The notes beneath the pieces were generated by a model. That model was given only the letters and a program-made list of their open reading frames with translations. It did not search any database and was not told the DNA's origin. From contig NW_024040707.1 in NCBI RefSeq assembly GCF_014851395.1, positions 20,511,457 to 20,575,456 of the forward strand: a DNA stretch of 64,000 nt. The letters run 5' to 3'. Shown here piece by piece: positions 40,501-55,500 of this stretch. The stretch comes from Micropterus salmoides (taxonomy: Eukaryota > Chordata > Actinopteri > Centrarchiformes > Centrarchidae). The number at the start of each line of letters is the position of its first letter. The stretch's first letter is position 1. Position numbers and translations under genes: made by a program.

Positions 40501-43500
40501 ATCTGTGCCAACAAACAAGGTTCACTGTAAAGCTGACCCACAGGCCAGTGAAGCCCAATCAGAGGCTCTTATTGGTCAGACCAGTGTGATTAGGTGAATA
40601 TTTACCAGGAATGAGGAGCCTCTGTGCAAGTTTGTGTGTACTGTGGGACTGGCTTTAAGCGTGTCTTTCTGTGTGTTTGCGCATATGTCCATGGTGAGTT
40701 CAGCCAGGTCGATCTGAGCTGAAATAGTCAAAATCAAAGCCCTTGCTAACTTGAAAATGAGCTCAGTGTTCATGGATGAAAACAAGTGAGGAACACAAAG
40801 CAGGGAGCATTTACCTACCAGATCTGAGTTATTTGATTCATGTAGGAACATTAGATAAAGAAAATATCCTTGTTTCTGCAAAACAATTCCTGCAAATGGG
40901 TTACACAGCTGCCAGAATATGCAGCTTATTGACCTATTAGCCAAGTAGTCTTCGCAGATTATAATTCACTTTATTTATTAAGTAGCAATGGTTAAATGAC
41001 CACTGCAGGTCAAGACTGTAAAATCAATATGTTAATCGTCATGATGGCTGACCCGACCCCAAGCTGAGAGACCCGTGTGACGAGTGAAAAGCTGGGGAAT
41101 TCCTAAAGCCCTAGTGTGAGCTGCTCATTAGGTCTGTGGTGAACACGGAGGCCCATAACTCCCACTGCATGACTGGCTTTGAACAGCAGCCCCTAACGGC
41201 AAATCCATTTCTAATTGTTTAGTAGGTGAAAACAAAACGACCACATCCAACCCGCTGGAGGCCCTGACAGGGCTTTAGCAGAAAAGGACGCTATAAACTT
41301 CACCACTTTATTAATTTGTACTCCCAAGTTTTCTTATCTTTATTATAGGTCTTTTTTAATTCCCATCAAATTTAATTGATCAGTCCATCAACTAGTTTTC
41401 CAAAAAATGTATGTGCAGTGTCGATGAACATGTTGAAAGAAAGACTCTCGATTTTTGTCGCTTGCTTGATGATCTGATTTTGACTAGTTGTTTCTTCTGA
41501 AAGGATTTGTTGAGCAATTAATAAAACCGGCTTTCCATGAATGTTTTAATGCTTCCTTCTTTTTCAACTGGCAGAAGACTTTTTGCTTATGAGAAACTGG
41601 ATACGAGCTTCTCTGATGGCGATTTTGTAAGCTTATAGCAAGAGTTTGTTTCCTTCCTGTCCTCTGTGTGTTTTCTCTGAGCTTCTAACTTTTCTTTTAA
41701 CTGATCTGGGTTTATCTTCTCTCCCTTCCTTGTAGAGAGTTTTGAGGTGACCCTCACTGAAGAAGGTGATCTTGGGCTCTTTCTTCTGCCTTGTTCTTAG
41801 TTGTTACTATTAACCCACTAACGCAACGAGCAGCATCCACACACAGAAATTCCCGCCATGCTCTGTAATCTCCCCATTTGGTTTTTCTCAGCTTTTCTGT
41901 TTTTCTCACCCTGAATTGTTTGGAGTTCCAAAGCAGCTGGATGAAAAGTGTGATGTGGGGCTGACAGTACTTAGAAATATCTGTGCATGAGACATCCATT
42001 GCAGTTTGCAGACCCTAACAGTTTTTCAGCTGTCACCAGGAAACAGAAAGCTGCTTTAAAACAGGAGTTTTCAGTCACTTTGCTGCCATTTTGTCTAATC
42101 CAGTCCTTTCAGTTAAAACAATACGGAAGGAAAAGCCAATTTTTAACACATTTCATAATGTGCATTATAAAAGGACACACATGATGATTTCACACACATC
42201 GAAATTGGAGCACAAATTGACACTAGAATTGGTATTTAAAGATAAAAGTTCTGTAAACGTCTTAAAAAGCATCCTCTACGTTTGTGGTGCCTCTCGGATC
42301 TATCAGATCGATGCAGGTACAGTGACTCCTGTGGACTTTTCTGACATTTAAGTCTTCAACTGAAAGCTGCTGAGATTGTTAACTAATGCAAACTCTCTCT
42401 CTGCTACAAAGTTTCTGTTGTCGCATCTTTGCCTCAGTGGATCTGTTGAGTTAATTCTCCACCACTAATCTCTACCATTAGCATGGCTGCAGTTGTCATT
42501 TGATGTGGATGTCAAGCAAGTTGATATTTCTAACCCCAGTTCTCATCCAGTATTTATTTATTTATTTATTTTTTGAAAACTGTTGGTTACATTCTCTATG
42601 ATTTCTTTTTTTATTTGGACTCATTATGCAGTAGTTTTGGGCAAGAGGCAAAATTAAACAGGAAGACTTTCTTTAATTAATAAATAATATATTTTCGGAA
42701 GTGTTGAGTTTTTCTATCTTTCACAGAAGTTTTTGGGTATTGATGAATAATTGGGTGCTGGAGAATTACAATGCTATAGTGCTCTATTTTGAAGATTAAA
42801 ATATTGTTTTGCTTTTTGGTTCTGTTTATTATTATTTCTATCATAAGATAGGCTGTAATTTTAATACAGAGATAACTGATCTTCACTTCAAATACTGTAC
42901 TCTGTGTACTTCCATTTTGGGCTTGGTTTCATGACTTTGCTTTGTAATATTTTAAGTACTCCTGTGAAATGCCTGTCCACATCTTTTCAGTTTCTGCCTG
43001 CATGACTGGATGCAATGTTTTCAAGTGGCTTGGAAAAGACACTCTGTCTTCTATGATACTAAATGTCCCACACCCTCTCCCAACCCCCCCAAGTACTCAC
43101 CCATATGACAGTGCTTTTGGGCTTCCTCCACAGACACCACCCACCCCAATCTACAACTCCCTGGCACCCAAAACCTGTGGCTGATCTTTCTTTTTCTTTT
43201 TTGCGTGAAGTTTTGGTTTTGTTGTTAACATAATTTTTCATTTGAACCATAAAATTTTCACCCCTGTCATCAGTTAATCTGAGAAAAATCCCCCTTTTGG
43301 CTCTTTGACGTGTTCAGGTGAGATTTGCGGCTTCAGGATCCACGGGCAGAATGTCCCCTTTGAGGCAGTGGTCCTGGACAAGTCCACTGGTGAGGGGGTC
43401 ATCCGGGCTAAAGACAAGCTGGACTGCGAGCTGCAGAAGGAACACACCTTCACCATCCAAGCTTACGACTGTGGAGAGGGACCTGATGGCGCCAACATGA

Positions 43501-46500
43501 AGAAATCTCACAAGTGAGTCAACCTCTGCCAGTTCAGAAGTGTCTCTACTCAAACTGAACCCTGAGTTTTCCTCTGTCTTGACCAGATTCTGTTTAATTT
43601 GACTGCTGTTGAAACCGTCAGAGTGCAGTCAGTTCTGTTGTATTACTGTATTCACCTCACAGCAGAAGATAAAGAAATAAATACTGATTGTTCTTTAAAC
43701 ACAAAATGAAAACCTGCCCTCTCATATTTATGTAGAATAATTTAGTTTACAATCATTTCAGCTCTGTTGCGTTTGCCTAATTGTTTTGGTTTGTTTTTTA
43801 TGTGAAAACAAAGACCAACCACAGGACTGTGTGATAGTGTAGATGTGCATTTACTAAGTTAAACAATTTATTAATTCAAAGCAAATTGTTTATTTAAACC
43901 AGTATGAATGTTATTTAAGAAAAACAGGTCTATCAAATACAATTCAATTACCAATCATTGTTGATCATGCGTGTAAATCTGAATGAGTTAGACTTTGGCT
44001 CTCATGGTTTCCGTAAATGGACTGACGATTGAATTTCAAAGAATCTAACTGTTTTAATGAAGTGTAGCATGTCTATATTAACAAAAGTTTAACATTTATA
44101 TTTGTATGTGTGATCCAGGTAGCTTAGAACTAGCTCAAGCGGGCAACACGTTGGGTTTTAAGATGTTTTATACGTCCCAAGAACTTCTATAAAAACCAGA
44201 CCCTGCGTTTGTTTGTGTAGCCCCACCTGCCCAGTAAAAGGGACCCCGCGCTTAATTGGGGCTCAGCGTTTAATTGAAATTTTAAGATAAGTGAGTATGT
44301 CTTTGAACATCCCCAGCTGACAGTGTCCTAACTTGAGCGTGTCTCTATCAGGGCCACAGTCCACATCCAGGTGAACGACATCAACGAGTATTCACCGGTT
44401 TTCAAGGAGAAGTCCTACAAAGCCACCATTATTGAGGGAAAGAAGTATGACAGCATCTTGAAGGTGGAGGCAGTGGACGCCGACTGTTCTTTCCAGTTTA
44501 GCCAAATCTGCAACTACGAGATTGTCACCCCAGATGTGCCCTTCACCATCGACAAAGATGGTAAGGACTGACACTTAGCAGCCTTGTCTTAGTGCCTTTC
44601 GGGGGGGGAAAGCTGCAGCACATGAAGAGCCAAACTTTTATTGACACACATCCCATTGTCTATTGATCTGGGTAAACAATGGTGCTGCCTGTTATTTAGA
44701 ATTCACCGCAGCTTGTTGCCTTGCGAGGCGATGACAGTCTCCTTGAAATGTCACCCAAGTTGGTCAGTCATTCGTGTCGGACCGTAGAATTATTCATCTT
44801 TGTGTCTTGTAAAACTAAATTAAAGATGTAGTTAAAAAATGCCTCAGATATCCAAACTCAGCTTATATGTTGCCTTGCTCTGATTTTATTTTAAAAAAAC
44901 AAAAAAAGGGAAATACAGACAGGTGATAATGTGAAGACAACGATCAGTCTGAGGATAGATAATATTGGGGAAGGTACTGAACTGTGACAGATAATTGATG
45001 TTGGTGTTTGAATCAGACAAATTCCATAACTTTCTTTAAATCACTTGTGTGTTTATTAGACTCTGTATACACATTATTTCAGTATAGCTCTCAGTAAAGC
45101 ATCTAGAGGAAAAAGACGTCAAAATATTACGATGTGACCTTAAGTGATGTCAATCAATATATATTGTGATTTTAGTTCAGCTTGACAGTCAATCACGTTT
45201 TGGACTTTAGAGCAAAGTTTTCTATTTGGCAGCTCTTTTTTAATATTTTGAAGTTCTTTGTTTTGGTGTGCTGCTTATCAGCTCTAAAGGTTTTATAAAT
45301 TTCCTAGCACAGCTGCAGCTTTGAAATTAAACAAAGAGCCGCCCTGGCACTCTTGTTTTGTCTTTTTTTTTCTGCTTCTATCAGGCTTCATCAAAAACAC
45401 GGAGAAACTGAGCTATGGCAAAGAGCGCATGTATAAGCTAACTGTGACCGCCTACGACTGTGGAAAGAACCGTGCCTCCGAGGACGTTCTGGTCAAGATC
45501 AGCGTCAAGCCCACCTGCAAGCCCAGCTGGCAAGGTATGAAAGCTCTCCTTTACTCGCTGTAACACGCCAGCCATCACTGCTTAGGTGTGTCTCTGTGTC
45601 GAACAAAGGCGATCCACCGACACAAAGTCTACACAGGCTGACATTATCAAAAAGGTTATTTAACTCCTTTAAGCCACAAGGCCAATCATGTTTGAAAAAA
45701 GTGACGTGCTTCTTAATAATTCTTAATAGTAATTACTATTGACAGCCCCTGTATTGACTGCTCGCTGCTAGGCTGAAGGACATCTTTTCATTCTTTCCTC
45801 TGTGTCGCTTCATCTTTCAGGCTTCAATAAGAGGATTGAATATGAGCCTGGCACAGGTAGCCTGGCCCTTTTCCCCAGCATGCACCTGGAGACCTGTGAT
45901 GAGCCAATCACGTCCATCCGAGCCAATATTGAACTGGAAACCAACCATATTGGGAAGGGCTGCGACCGTGACACCTACTCGGAGAAGTCGCTGCACAAGC
46001 TCTGCGGTAAGTAGCTGCTAAACTGGAAATGATTATTGTCAGCAGTGAATCAAAATTAATTTTTGATAAATACAAGTGCCCAATATAATTGCCTTTGTCC
46101 TCTTTGATTTGTTTTTTCTAGGGGCAAGCTCCGGCACTGTGGAACTTCTGCCGGCTCCCAGCAGCGCCACGAACTGGACGGTAGGGCTGCCCACCGACAA
46201 CGGGCATGACAGCGACCAGGTGTTTGAGTTCAATGGGACCCAGTCCATCAGGGTTCCAGATGGACTGGTGAGCACCAGCCTGAAGGAGCCCTTCACCGTC
46301 TCTGTGTGGATGAGACATGGCCCCGGGGCCCATGAGAAGGAGACTATACTCTGCAACTCTGACAAGAAAGGTAACGTCCCTGGAAAAGTATTAAAATAAA
46401 TAAATTAGCTGCACGTAGACTGTCAAAGCTCCAGTTTGAATTTTTGTTTAATTTTAGTTTTATGCGGTAAAATTGGTTTCCAGGTAGTCAACTGTAAAAA

Positions 46501-49500
46501 CACACAATAAACATACATAAAAAAAGGCAGAATGCATGAGTCAAATATAAACAAAAGGGAAGCCGACCCATCATAATGTACATATGAACATGCTATCACT
46601 CCCGCATTGATTGGCAGGTCCTGTAATACTAAGACGATCACTATATACATCTAGAAGAAGAAGTACACATACTTTATTAAGTACTATATACACCTACATT
46701 AACTAAAAGTTATTTTAGTTCATTTTCTTGTTCCTGGTGTTGCATACATGCACCATTCAGAAACAAACAAACAAAAACTACTGATTTGGCTGTTGGACAT
46801 TAATGCCAGAAACCCATTAAAACAGCACAAAATACACACAACATGTACCTTATCATACCATAACTTGTGCCATATAAGGCCCAGAAATTCACTCTCAGCT
46901 ATCTGAAAATATCACCACCCTGTATTACATTAAAATATCTGGTGTCTGCTGAAGGAGTCAAAACCTGTGTTTAACTCTTTTGGTATCTAAGTAGCATACT
47001 CATTTTTGCTGGTATCTGGTATCACTATCAACATACTTCTAATAAAAGGTCTTGAGGCTGTAATCAGTGTTGGTGCCCTTTCCATTTTTGTCACTAGTTG
47101 TAAATTTTGCATGTGGTCACAAGCTCCATGATCTTGTTGACTGTAAAGTCTCTGGCCAGCAAGAGGCAGCTCATCAGCTTCTGTCCGACTGCTTATATAA
47201 GAAGGATTACATCAGAACGGCTGCGCCCTGGACAGGAAGCTCCCATACCCGTGATCTCAGCGCCACTCATGACCTCCATTCAACACAGTGTCTGTCGAAA
47301 CGTCTCACATTCAGTTAATTTCTTCTCCATTTTAGTATTTTGTTGTTAATAGTGACACTCAATGTTAAACACTCAAACTGAAACATGTCACACCTTAGGT
47401 GTTCAGAGTCATGATTGTCCCCTAGTATGGATAATATAGATAGATGTACAATTATACCGTCATATTTCTAAATTATACTCGGGCCAGAGTCCTGAATCCT
47501 ATTGATTAACTGATGATGGTTATCTGCATCAAGAGAGAAGAAGACACAGCCTTTGAGATCTGTTCAGTCCATTTAAATGATCTAGACCTGATGCTCTGAT
47601 TAGAGCGCATGAAATCAAATGATTTTTGATTTTTTTTGTTACATATTGTAACAGACTAAGCCTACAGACAGATACTGAGAAAAGCTGTAATTCTTTGAAT
47701 CTTTTCAAGGATTAAGAGCCAGTTGGTGTTTGGTATGACGATTACATGTGCAGATGAATCCTGTCTATGAATTCTGTTGTTTTTTTATGGCTTCCTCTAA
47801 AAAAGCATTTCCAGGTTAGAGAACATTACATTTGTTAATAGGAAATGCTTCTGAAACTGTTTTTTAAAATGATCTTTTTGGGTGCCAGAAGAACAAGAAA
47901 TGGATGAATCATTAGGCACAGGGCTGCAGGATTGTGCTTGTAACTCACTCCCCTCTTGCGTGTCGTCATCAATTGTAAATATGAAACAGTAATACCATAA
48001 GCTTTATAAGAATGATCTCTTGTGTGTATTTTTTTGTGGTACTTTTTTTCTTTTCAGTCTTATGTTGGGGCAGTGGATAAAAAAAATCTGCACCCATCCT
48101 CCAAATATTAACACATTCAGTTGCACATTAAAATTTTAGAGTTGCTGTTTCATATCTTAATCTCCCCTCTCATTTTCTATTCTGCAGAGATGAACAGACA
48201 CCACTACTCGCTCTACGTCCACAACTGCAGACTGATCCTTCTCCTCCGCCAGGATCCATCAGAGGCCGAGAACTACAAACCAGCCGAGTTTCACTGGAAA
48301 CTTGACCAGGTCAGTGGCTTCTACTATCAAACTTTCAGCAAGTATAGAGAATGATGCATGATATTTAACTAAGAATAAAGTTAGTTACAGTGTACTGTGT
48401 AACCTCCACAGTCCCAATTTCAGCTTTTCACTCCGTCTGTTGTGTTCTTCACAGGCGTGTGACAAAGAGTGGCATCACTATGTGCTGAATGTGGAGTTCC
48501 CCACTGTGTCTCTGTTTGTGGATGGAACTACCTTTGAGCCCTTCCTGGTTACAGAGGACTACCCGCTGCATGCCTCCAAGATCGAAACTCAGCTCACCAT
48601 CGGTGCTTGCTGGCAAGGTAAGCTCTTCAGTAAATTGTTTTTGGTGGTGTGCTGTAAAACTAAATGAGCCATGATTCTAGTGTGTGACAAAATGTATCAA
48701 TGTTCAAAGTATTTTTGGCGTATAAAATAGTAAAACGATACTCAAATGCTACCTGATAATCTTTTATTATATTTGTTAAGTGCTTGTGTAAAAATGTAGT
48801 GTGCATGTAATATTATTAACTCTTTCTTAGATTCTCAAATGATGCCCCATGACCTCGAATGTAGCATCTGAATCTTTACCGCAGATCCTCAACCTTCCTC
48901 CCTGTCTCTCCCTGCTCTCTTGTTTCTGTCCTTTACAGACAACTCAGGACATGACAATGACACTGAGTCAGTCTCTGAGCCCACTTCAGGTTGCTCAAGT
49001 CTTTCCCTTACTCCTCAGATATGTCCATGTGTCCACAGTGTCCCACCACGCTAATTGCATCCTCATACCATTTTCGACTAGAATGATTCTTACACATTCT
49101 AGATGCAGAAAGGTTTCTTTCGTCATTACTGTTTGGAGCATGATGCAGTATGGATGAGATTGGAGTTTTAATGCTGCCTGCGTTCTCTTTTTTGTTTTTC
49201 TTTCATTTTCCATTTATACGTTCTTCTCACTGCAGCAGCCAGGCAGTTGTTTTTCACATAGGCAGAACAGAAACAGACTGATAATGAGCACAAACCTCTG
49301 AGCAGGCTCTTCTTTCAGAACATGACCTTTGGGTCAGAAGCAGTAACTCCTCCATATCAGATAAAGATACAGCAAACACACATCACTGGATGACTATTGG
49401 ACCTTGAAATGCACAGGGTCCAGGTTTGTCTCTGACTCTGCAGTTGCACACACTTTTCATTATGGTTTAGCAGAAAGACACAACATCAGTACATCGTTTT

Positions 49501-52500
49501 ATGTATTTTGAGCAGTTTGTGGGTTTTTTTGTTTTGTCGTTGTAATTTTTTCCCAAAGTAAGGCAGTGGTTTACCCTGTTAATGCAGATGTTGCATGTGT
49601 CTAAGGCGTGTGTAAGCTCATCCATCATTCTCCAGTCTCGCTCATTGGCCTCAGGCCTTGTAAGGGCACACACCTACTAACTTGCATGAACGCCAGCTTT
49701 GCACATTGAGACGGCATGCTTGAATCTCCAGCACAATGGTGAAGTCTGTGGAACGTACACTTGAGTAACCACCTTTTTATCTGTGTGTGTGTGTGTGTGT
49801 GTGTTACTGTTTTCCTTCTCCTCATCTCTATCCTGACCTACCCAGGTGGAAATGCTCGAATGGCTCAGTTTTTCCGGGGGAACCTAGCAGGGCTGATGAT
49901 CCGCTCCGGCAAGCTGGAGAACAAGAACGTGATCGACTGTTTGTACACCTGCAAGGAAGGACTGGACGTGCAGCTGCCTGAGGAGGTAGCTGCAGCTGTC
50001 AAGGTAAGGAGGGCAACGTGTTTTAGAGACAAAAAGACAGTCAACCTGAGTCAGCCTGGATCGGAGTATATTTGTTCATCAAGAAGACGGTCTATCTCAG
50101 TGGTTTCAAACCTTTTAGACTTGTCATCCTATGAGTGGAAGCAAAGTGTACTCTCAACTTATTTCACAGGTTGCATTTATATGTGAATTATTAGTTGAAC
50201 TGAAGAGTGATTTGAGCAGTTTGTAAAGGTCCAGTCATTTATAAAAAGCAGAGAAACGGTATATAATTTTCTGTCTTGTCAGGCATCTTGCAGCCCCTCA
50301 GATTAATCTTGCAACCACTGCTCTAACTGATAGGGTATTTATGTATGTCAGCCAAAAAAAGCGGTATGGATAACATTGACAGGTCCCTCTTGAGGTACAA
50401 GTGCTTTGTATGTGACACGTTAAATGACTCAAACTAGCTTGCCACATGTTTTATTAATGGCTCAGTATAACCCTGACAGCACACATTAACTAACACATTT
50501 TTTGAGTATAATAATGGCATTAGGAGACAATCTTGCCTCAAATCAGTCTGTCGCCTTGATTTCTTCTCTCAGGTGGAGTTCAACCCCAACCAGTCAGCAC
50601 TGACTGTGGAGGGCGATGACATTGACGCCTTTGACAAGGTCATGCAGCACATCTCCTACTTGAACTCCCGCCAGTTCCCGACCCCTGGTATCAGGCACCT
50701 TCGCATCTCCACCACCGTCAAGTAAGCAGCAGAAACCTAAAAAATACTCCACCGGTTGTTTTTAATCTTTTCTGCTCGGTCGGCGTCGTGTCACCTCGTC
50801 TGCCAGTCAGCGGCAGCCCAACGTTTGTGAAACAGGTACTTTCTGCCTCATAGACATTCAGCGAGGGTTCGTCTTTCTACTTTAAATGTAAGGAGGGTTT
50901 GGCGAGGTAAAACAGAGGTCAATAGTTTGACATAATTTCCATAACAAAGAGAGTAAACATGAAAGGTTTTGCGGTTGGAGAATGACAGAGGCAGAAGAGC
51001 TGGAAGATTTTTTTGTTTTGTTTTTCGAGTTCTCTTTGATGTATTCAGAGACTGAAATGTGAATAACAAAACCGCATTACATTTGCAGATGATGCATGAG
51101 TATATTAAGACTCGGGTTTCTGCTGAGCCTACTCCTATATCAGTGCTAGTTAGTGTTGGAGTTTAACATTTGTTCTGATTTGCATATGCACAAATTTGCA
51201 TCTTCACTGCGTTTTATTTGGGCGAACTGAGCAAGTAGACCAAATGATGAAATAATACCTTCAGTTTCAACCTGTGGGGACAACTTTCATCTTAGTAAAT
51301 GTAGGAGAAGTAATGTAAGAAGCGTTTTATACGTGGAGTATAAAAATCGCAGTCACAGTTAAATGAAAAGTGACTTTTTTTAACCTTGCTGATTCTCCAC
51401 ATTATTAAGCACATCTGTTTACAAATACAAAACTAGAATATGTCCATGTGTTTTTATGTTTCTTTCCTTCCTGGAAAAGAGCACAGTATTCATAGTACTT
51501 TTTGTTCCTGAGACTAATTCTACTATTCACAGAGATTCTCAAGTGGAAATCTTTTGAAGGTGGTATAAATGTAGTAGGTGTTCACCCCTGAATTCCTCGT
51601 TTCCTTCCCCTTACACACCATTGTTGAAGCCCAAGTGGCTCGAATTTGTTCACTTTCATTTGTCATGTTTGTACACATACAGTCCATCTCAGTGTTGTTG
51701 TCCTCCCCCATCACCCTGTCTCAACCGGACATGCAACAGATTATGGAAGCACCTTCAGGGCACATTCAAAATGCTCCTGGAGCCTTTCAAAGCAGAGGGA
51801 GAAGCAGCAACATCATCATAAAATGACAAAAGACCCAGTTTTCCAGGTATTCAAACTTAAATCTCCCCCCAGGTGCTTCAACGAGGAGTCCTGCGTTACG
51901 GTGCCAGATACTGAAGGTTACGTGATGGTGCTGCAGCCCGAAGAGCCCAAGATCAGCCTGAGCGGCATTGACCACTTCGCCCGCAGCGCTGCCGAATTCG
52001 AGAGCCACGAAGGTGTGACGCTTTTCCCCGAGCTACGCATCGTGAGCACCATCACCCGCGAAGTGGAGGCCGACACGGAGTCTGAAGCGGCAGAGGGAGC
52101 TGATGATGACCCTACGGGTAAGAGAAATGCACCTAAGACCCACACATTAATCCCAGATAATGTTAAAGGCAATTTATAGATATTGTGACACTGAATTTTT
52201 ACGTTAACATTACCACATGTGTAATCTTAGCCTTGTGCCTCCTGAGGCTTTGCGATGCAGGGTGATGCCACATCCGTTGCCTTGGTTGAATTACCTTAGA
52301 CACTGAATGGCTGTTGATAGCTGTGTAGATGTATAGTGGCTGGTGACGGTGAGGATTAGGCCTGGAGGCCGAAGAGATTGGACAGTCAGAACGAGGGGGG
52401 CGGAGAAAGAGATAAGTTGTTTACTACTTTATGGGAGGGGTCAGTGACCAGCAGTGCCATCTGTTAGGCTTGTATATGAGCTAAGACGAAGAGAGACAAT

Positions 52501-55500
52501 AGACGTGCACTGAGGTTGACACAGATACAGGAGATACGATGTCCTGTGGTGAACAGCAGGCCATATGGGACAAAAGAGCTTACAGTGATCTGTTGCTATT
52601 ACCTGCCATTACCCTGCCCCACCTTCCACAACCGACAAACAAGATGTCACAGAAGATGACTAAGAATCACTTAATAGGAGCCTCCACAGAGTCAAAAGGT
52701 GCAAACTGTGTGTGCATGAAATATTAATATGTTTCATAAGCAAAATGGAGAAGACAGGCTGGCTCAGCTGGGCTATTTAGTTGGAGTTCCTGAGCTGTTT
52801 CCCATGTTGTACCCTTCTGTTTTAATTTCTTTTAACACTGATAGAAGATATATTATTAATCACATACTGACAAAGTAGCACCATACTGCTTTTTAATACT
52901 AAACATGGAACACATTTGCTATTAACGAAACTGTAGTCAACCTGCAGTGGTTCATGAAGGACAGGACAGGTGTGGGTGTGTGTGTGTGGGGACTGGACTG
53001 GACTATCTAACAATCAAACTGTCCCACGTTGTGTTATCTAGGATGCTTATCTTTCTTCAGTTCTTCATTCTACTCCTCTAACCCCTCACCCCTATTTCCA
53101 GTTATTGCTCTCTAAAATAAAAGATTTGAGCAACTCATTAACTAGTCTTTGTATTGGTAAAGTGTAGCCAGTTAAATTCACATGAACAGGAAGATATTTG
53201 AATCGCAAAGGTTGTTCTGCAGAACAGAACAGTGTGTTTGTAGTCTTGTATAAATTTCAGTTATTAGCGTGTTCTCCACCAATTTTACACATCAAAGTCT
53301 GTTTACAGGTCTCTGGGAGTATTGCTGCATACTAGTACTGCTCAAGTCATGTCACTTTGGCAATGTCGGTTGGAGCTAAAGACTGCAAGTTTGAAAATGG
53401 CAAAGAATCTGGGGTGCGGAAGGCGCTTGAGCCTAGAAGACCGAGGCTACATTAGCTGCTACTAGCATTCTAATCTCTGACCACTGTCTGCAGCCGAGTT
53501 GCACTGTGGGTATTGCAGGTGGCAGGTTAAACAAGGCAGTACAATACATGAAATATGACAGGTGAAATCTCAATTTTGATACTAAAAAAACAACAACTGT
53601 CCGACAGTGTTATAGGGGCGCACTGCTAAATCTGTGGGATATCCTTCTAACAGTTCAGAAAGAACGACAAACTCTTACAGTACTGGCCCAGTGGAGTTTT
53701 TACGAGAACTCTTTAGTCTAAATGTTTTTCTCCTGTGTTCCTTAAGTGCAAGAGACTGTGGTGTCAGAAGAGATCATGCACAACCTGGACACGTGTGAAG
53801 TGACTGTGGTGGGAGACGAGCTGGACGGGGAGCACGAGAGCCTGGAGGTGGACGTGCCCCAGCTGCAGCAGCACGGCCTGGAGATGACTTCCTCTAACCT
53901 GGGCCTCGTCGTTACCGGTACAGACCGCAGAGCTGTAGCACAAAGCAATGGTTTCTGGTTGGAGAAATGTGACATAATGATAGCTTTGAAGAAAATAACC
54001 GCTTTACATCAGAAGTCAATAATGAGTCCTCACATGTAAACAAATATAAATATATAATCTTGTGTAATGGACATGTGTAGGCGTTAAAAGTTTTGGCAAT
54101 CACACTATCAGCCAGAGTGATTTGAAGTCAGTCACCAAATCAAAGCTGCTGATCAAATTTCTTCTTGACACGAGCTCCCCTCTGTGTGTTCCAGGTGTGA
54201 ACACCATGGCCAACTACGAGCAGGTCCTGCATCTCATCCATTACAAGAACTGGCACACCGAGGCTCTCTTTGACAGGAAATTCAAGCTGGTCTGCTCTGA
54301 ACTCAACGGTCGCTACATCAGCAATGACTTCAAAGTCGAGGTATGTCTGAGCATTTTTCGGTTACGTCACGTAACAGTGACTCATTCACAGAAGAGGAGT
54401 AGTGCCCTAATGTTACTGAAGCAAAGTCTTGTGTCCCCTAGAGCACATTTTGTGACCGTATACATGCATCTTTTCTGTTTCTTTTTATTCTTTCTAGGTG
54501 AATGTGATCCACACAGCCAATCCCGTGGAGCATGCCAACAATGCCATGGTGCAGCCCAACTTCATTAACCCCGTGCATCATGCCTCTGTGGATCTGTCTG
54601 GTCACAACCTGGTCAACGCTCATCAGGCCTCAGGTACTGCAACACGGGAGTCAGACATGTTTTTTTCCCCCTTCTGTCCTTTGCATCATACAAACCAGAC
54701 TGTGTCCACTTTTTTACCAGGGTGCTTGAAGCACAATAGAAAGACTACTACTGAAGCATATCTGTCATGCATAATCATCACGTCTAAAGTCAAATACCAA
54801 CAGCTGATCATGTTAACGGACACACAAACAAAGAATAAATTTAATTTACAGTTACAGCAATCTACAAATATGTTCAAATTAATGCCACACATTATAATCA
54901 AACCAGTAATCTGCTTAATTGTTGTTGCTGTAGAAAAGATATTTGGCCCCTGGTATGGCAGGCATTGCTAGGGATGGTCTATTTACCAGAAGTAGGGCAC
55001 GTATGAAATACTGGTTGTTTGCCCATATTTATTTATTTTTTAATGGCACAAGTTTAGGGATTACACTTGAGTGCTGTCTGTGACATCTGCACAGGCGGTG
55101 GTCTGAGCACAACCTTTTATTTCCCAGCTTCAATAATCCCCTGGGCTGTCAGGCTCGCTAAGCCTGCCACCACACAAGAGAGGCCCTTTCCTGCTAATAT
55201 GGGGCAAAGTGCAGCAGGTTGGCAGGAGGCAGGAAAAGCTATTTAAAGAAAGACACACACCTAGCTAACTGCCCAAAGCATTCATCTGCAGTTTACTGAG
55301 ATTACATAAACATCAGCGCTAACACACCATGAAAATAAACCTTGAAATGCCCTCAGACAGATGTGGAAGTCTCCCCACATAAAGCTGGAACAGGGTTTTA
55401 GTGTGCGCATGTGCCCATGTGCAAATTGGTCATGGTTTACACCTAACCTCTCATTTTGCGTGTGTTTGCTTCCTCGCAGTGGTTCCCAGCGCTGCCACCG

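Noticed and set aside
51646..51872. Upstream extension of the exon 14 open frame
   Set aside because: The joined phase (AA|G), a strong acceptor at 51871-51872 and the conserved KCFNE junction fix the exon start at 51873.
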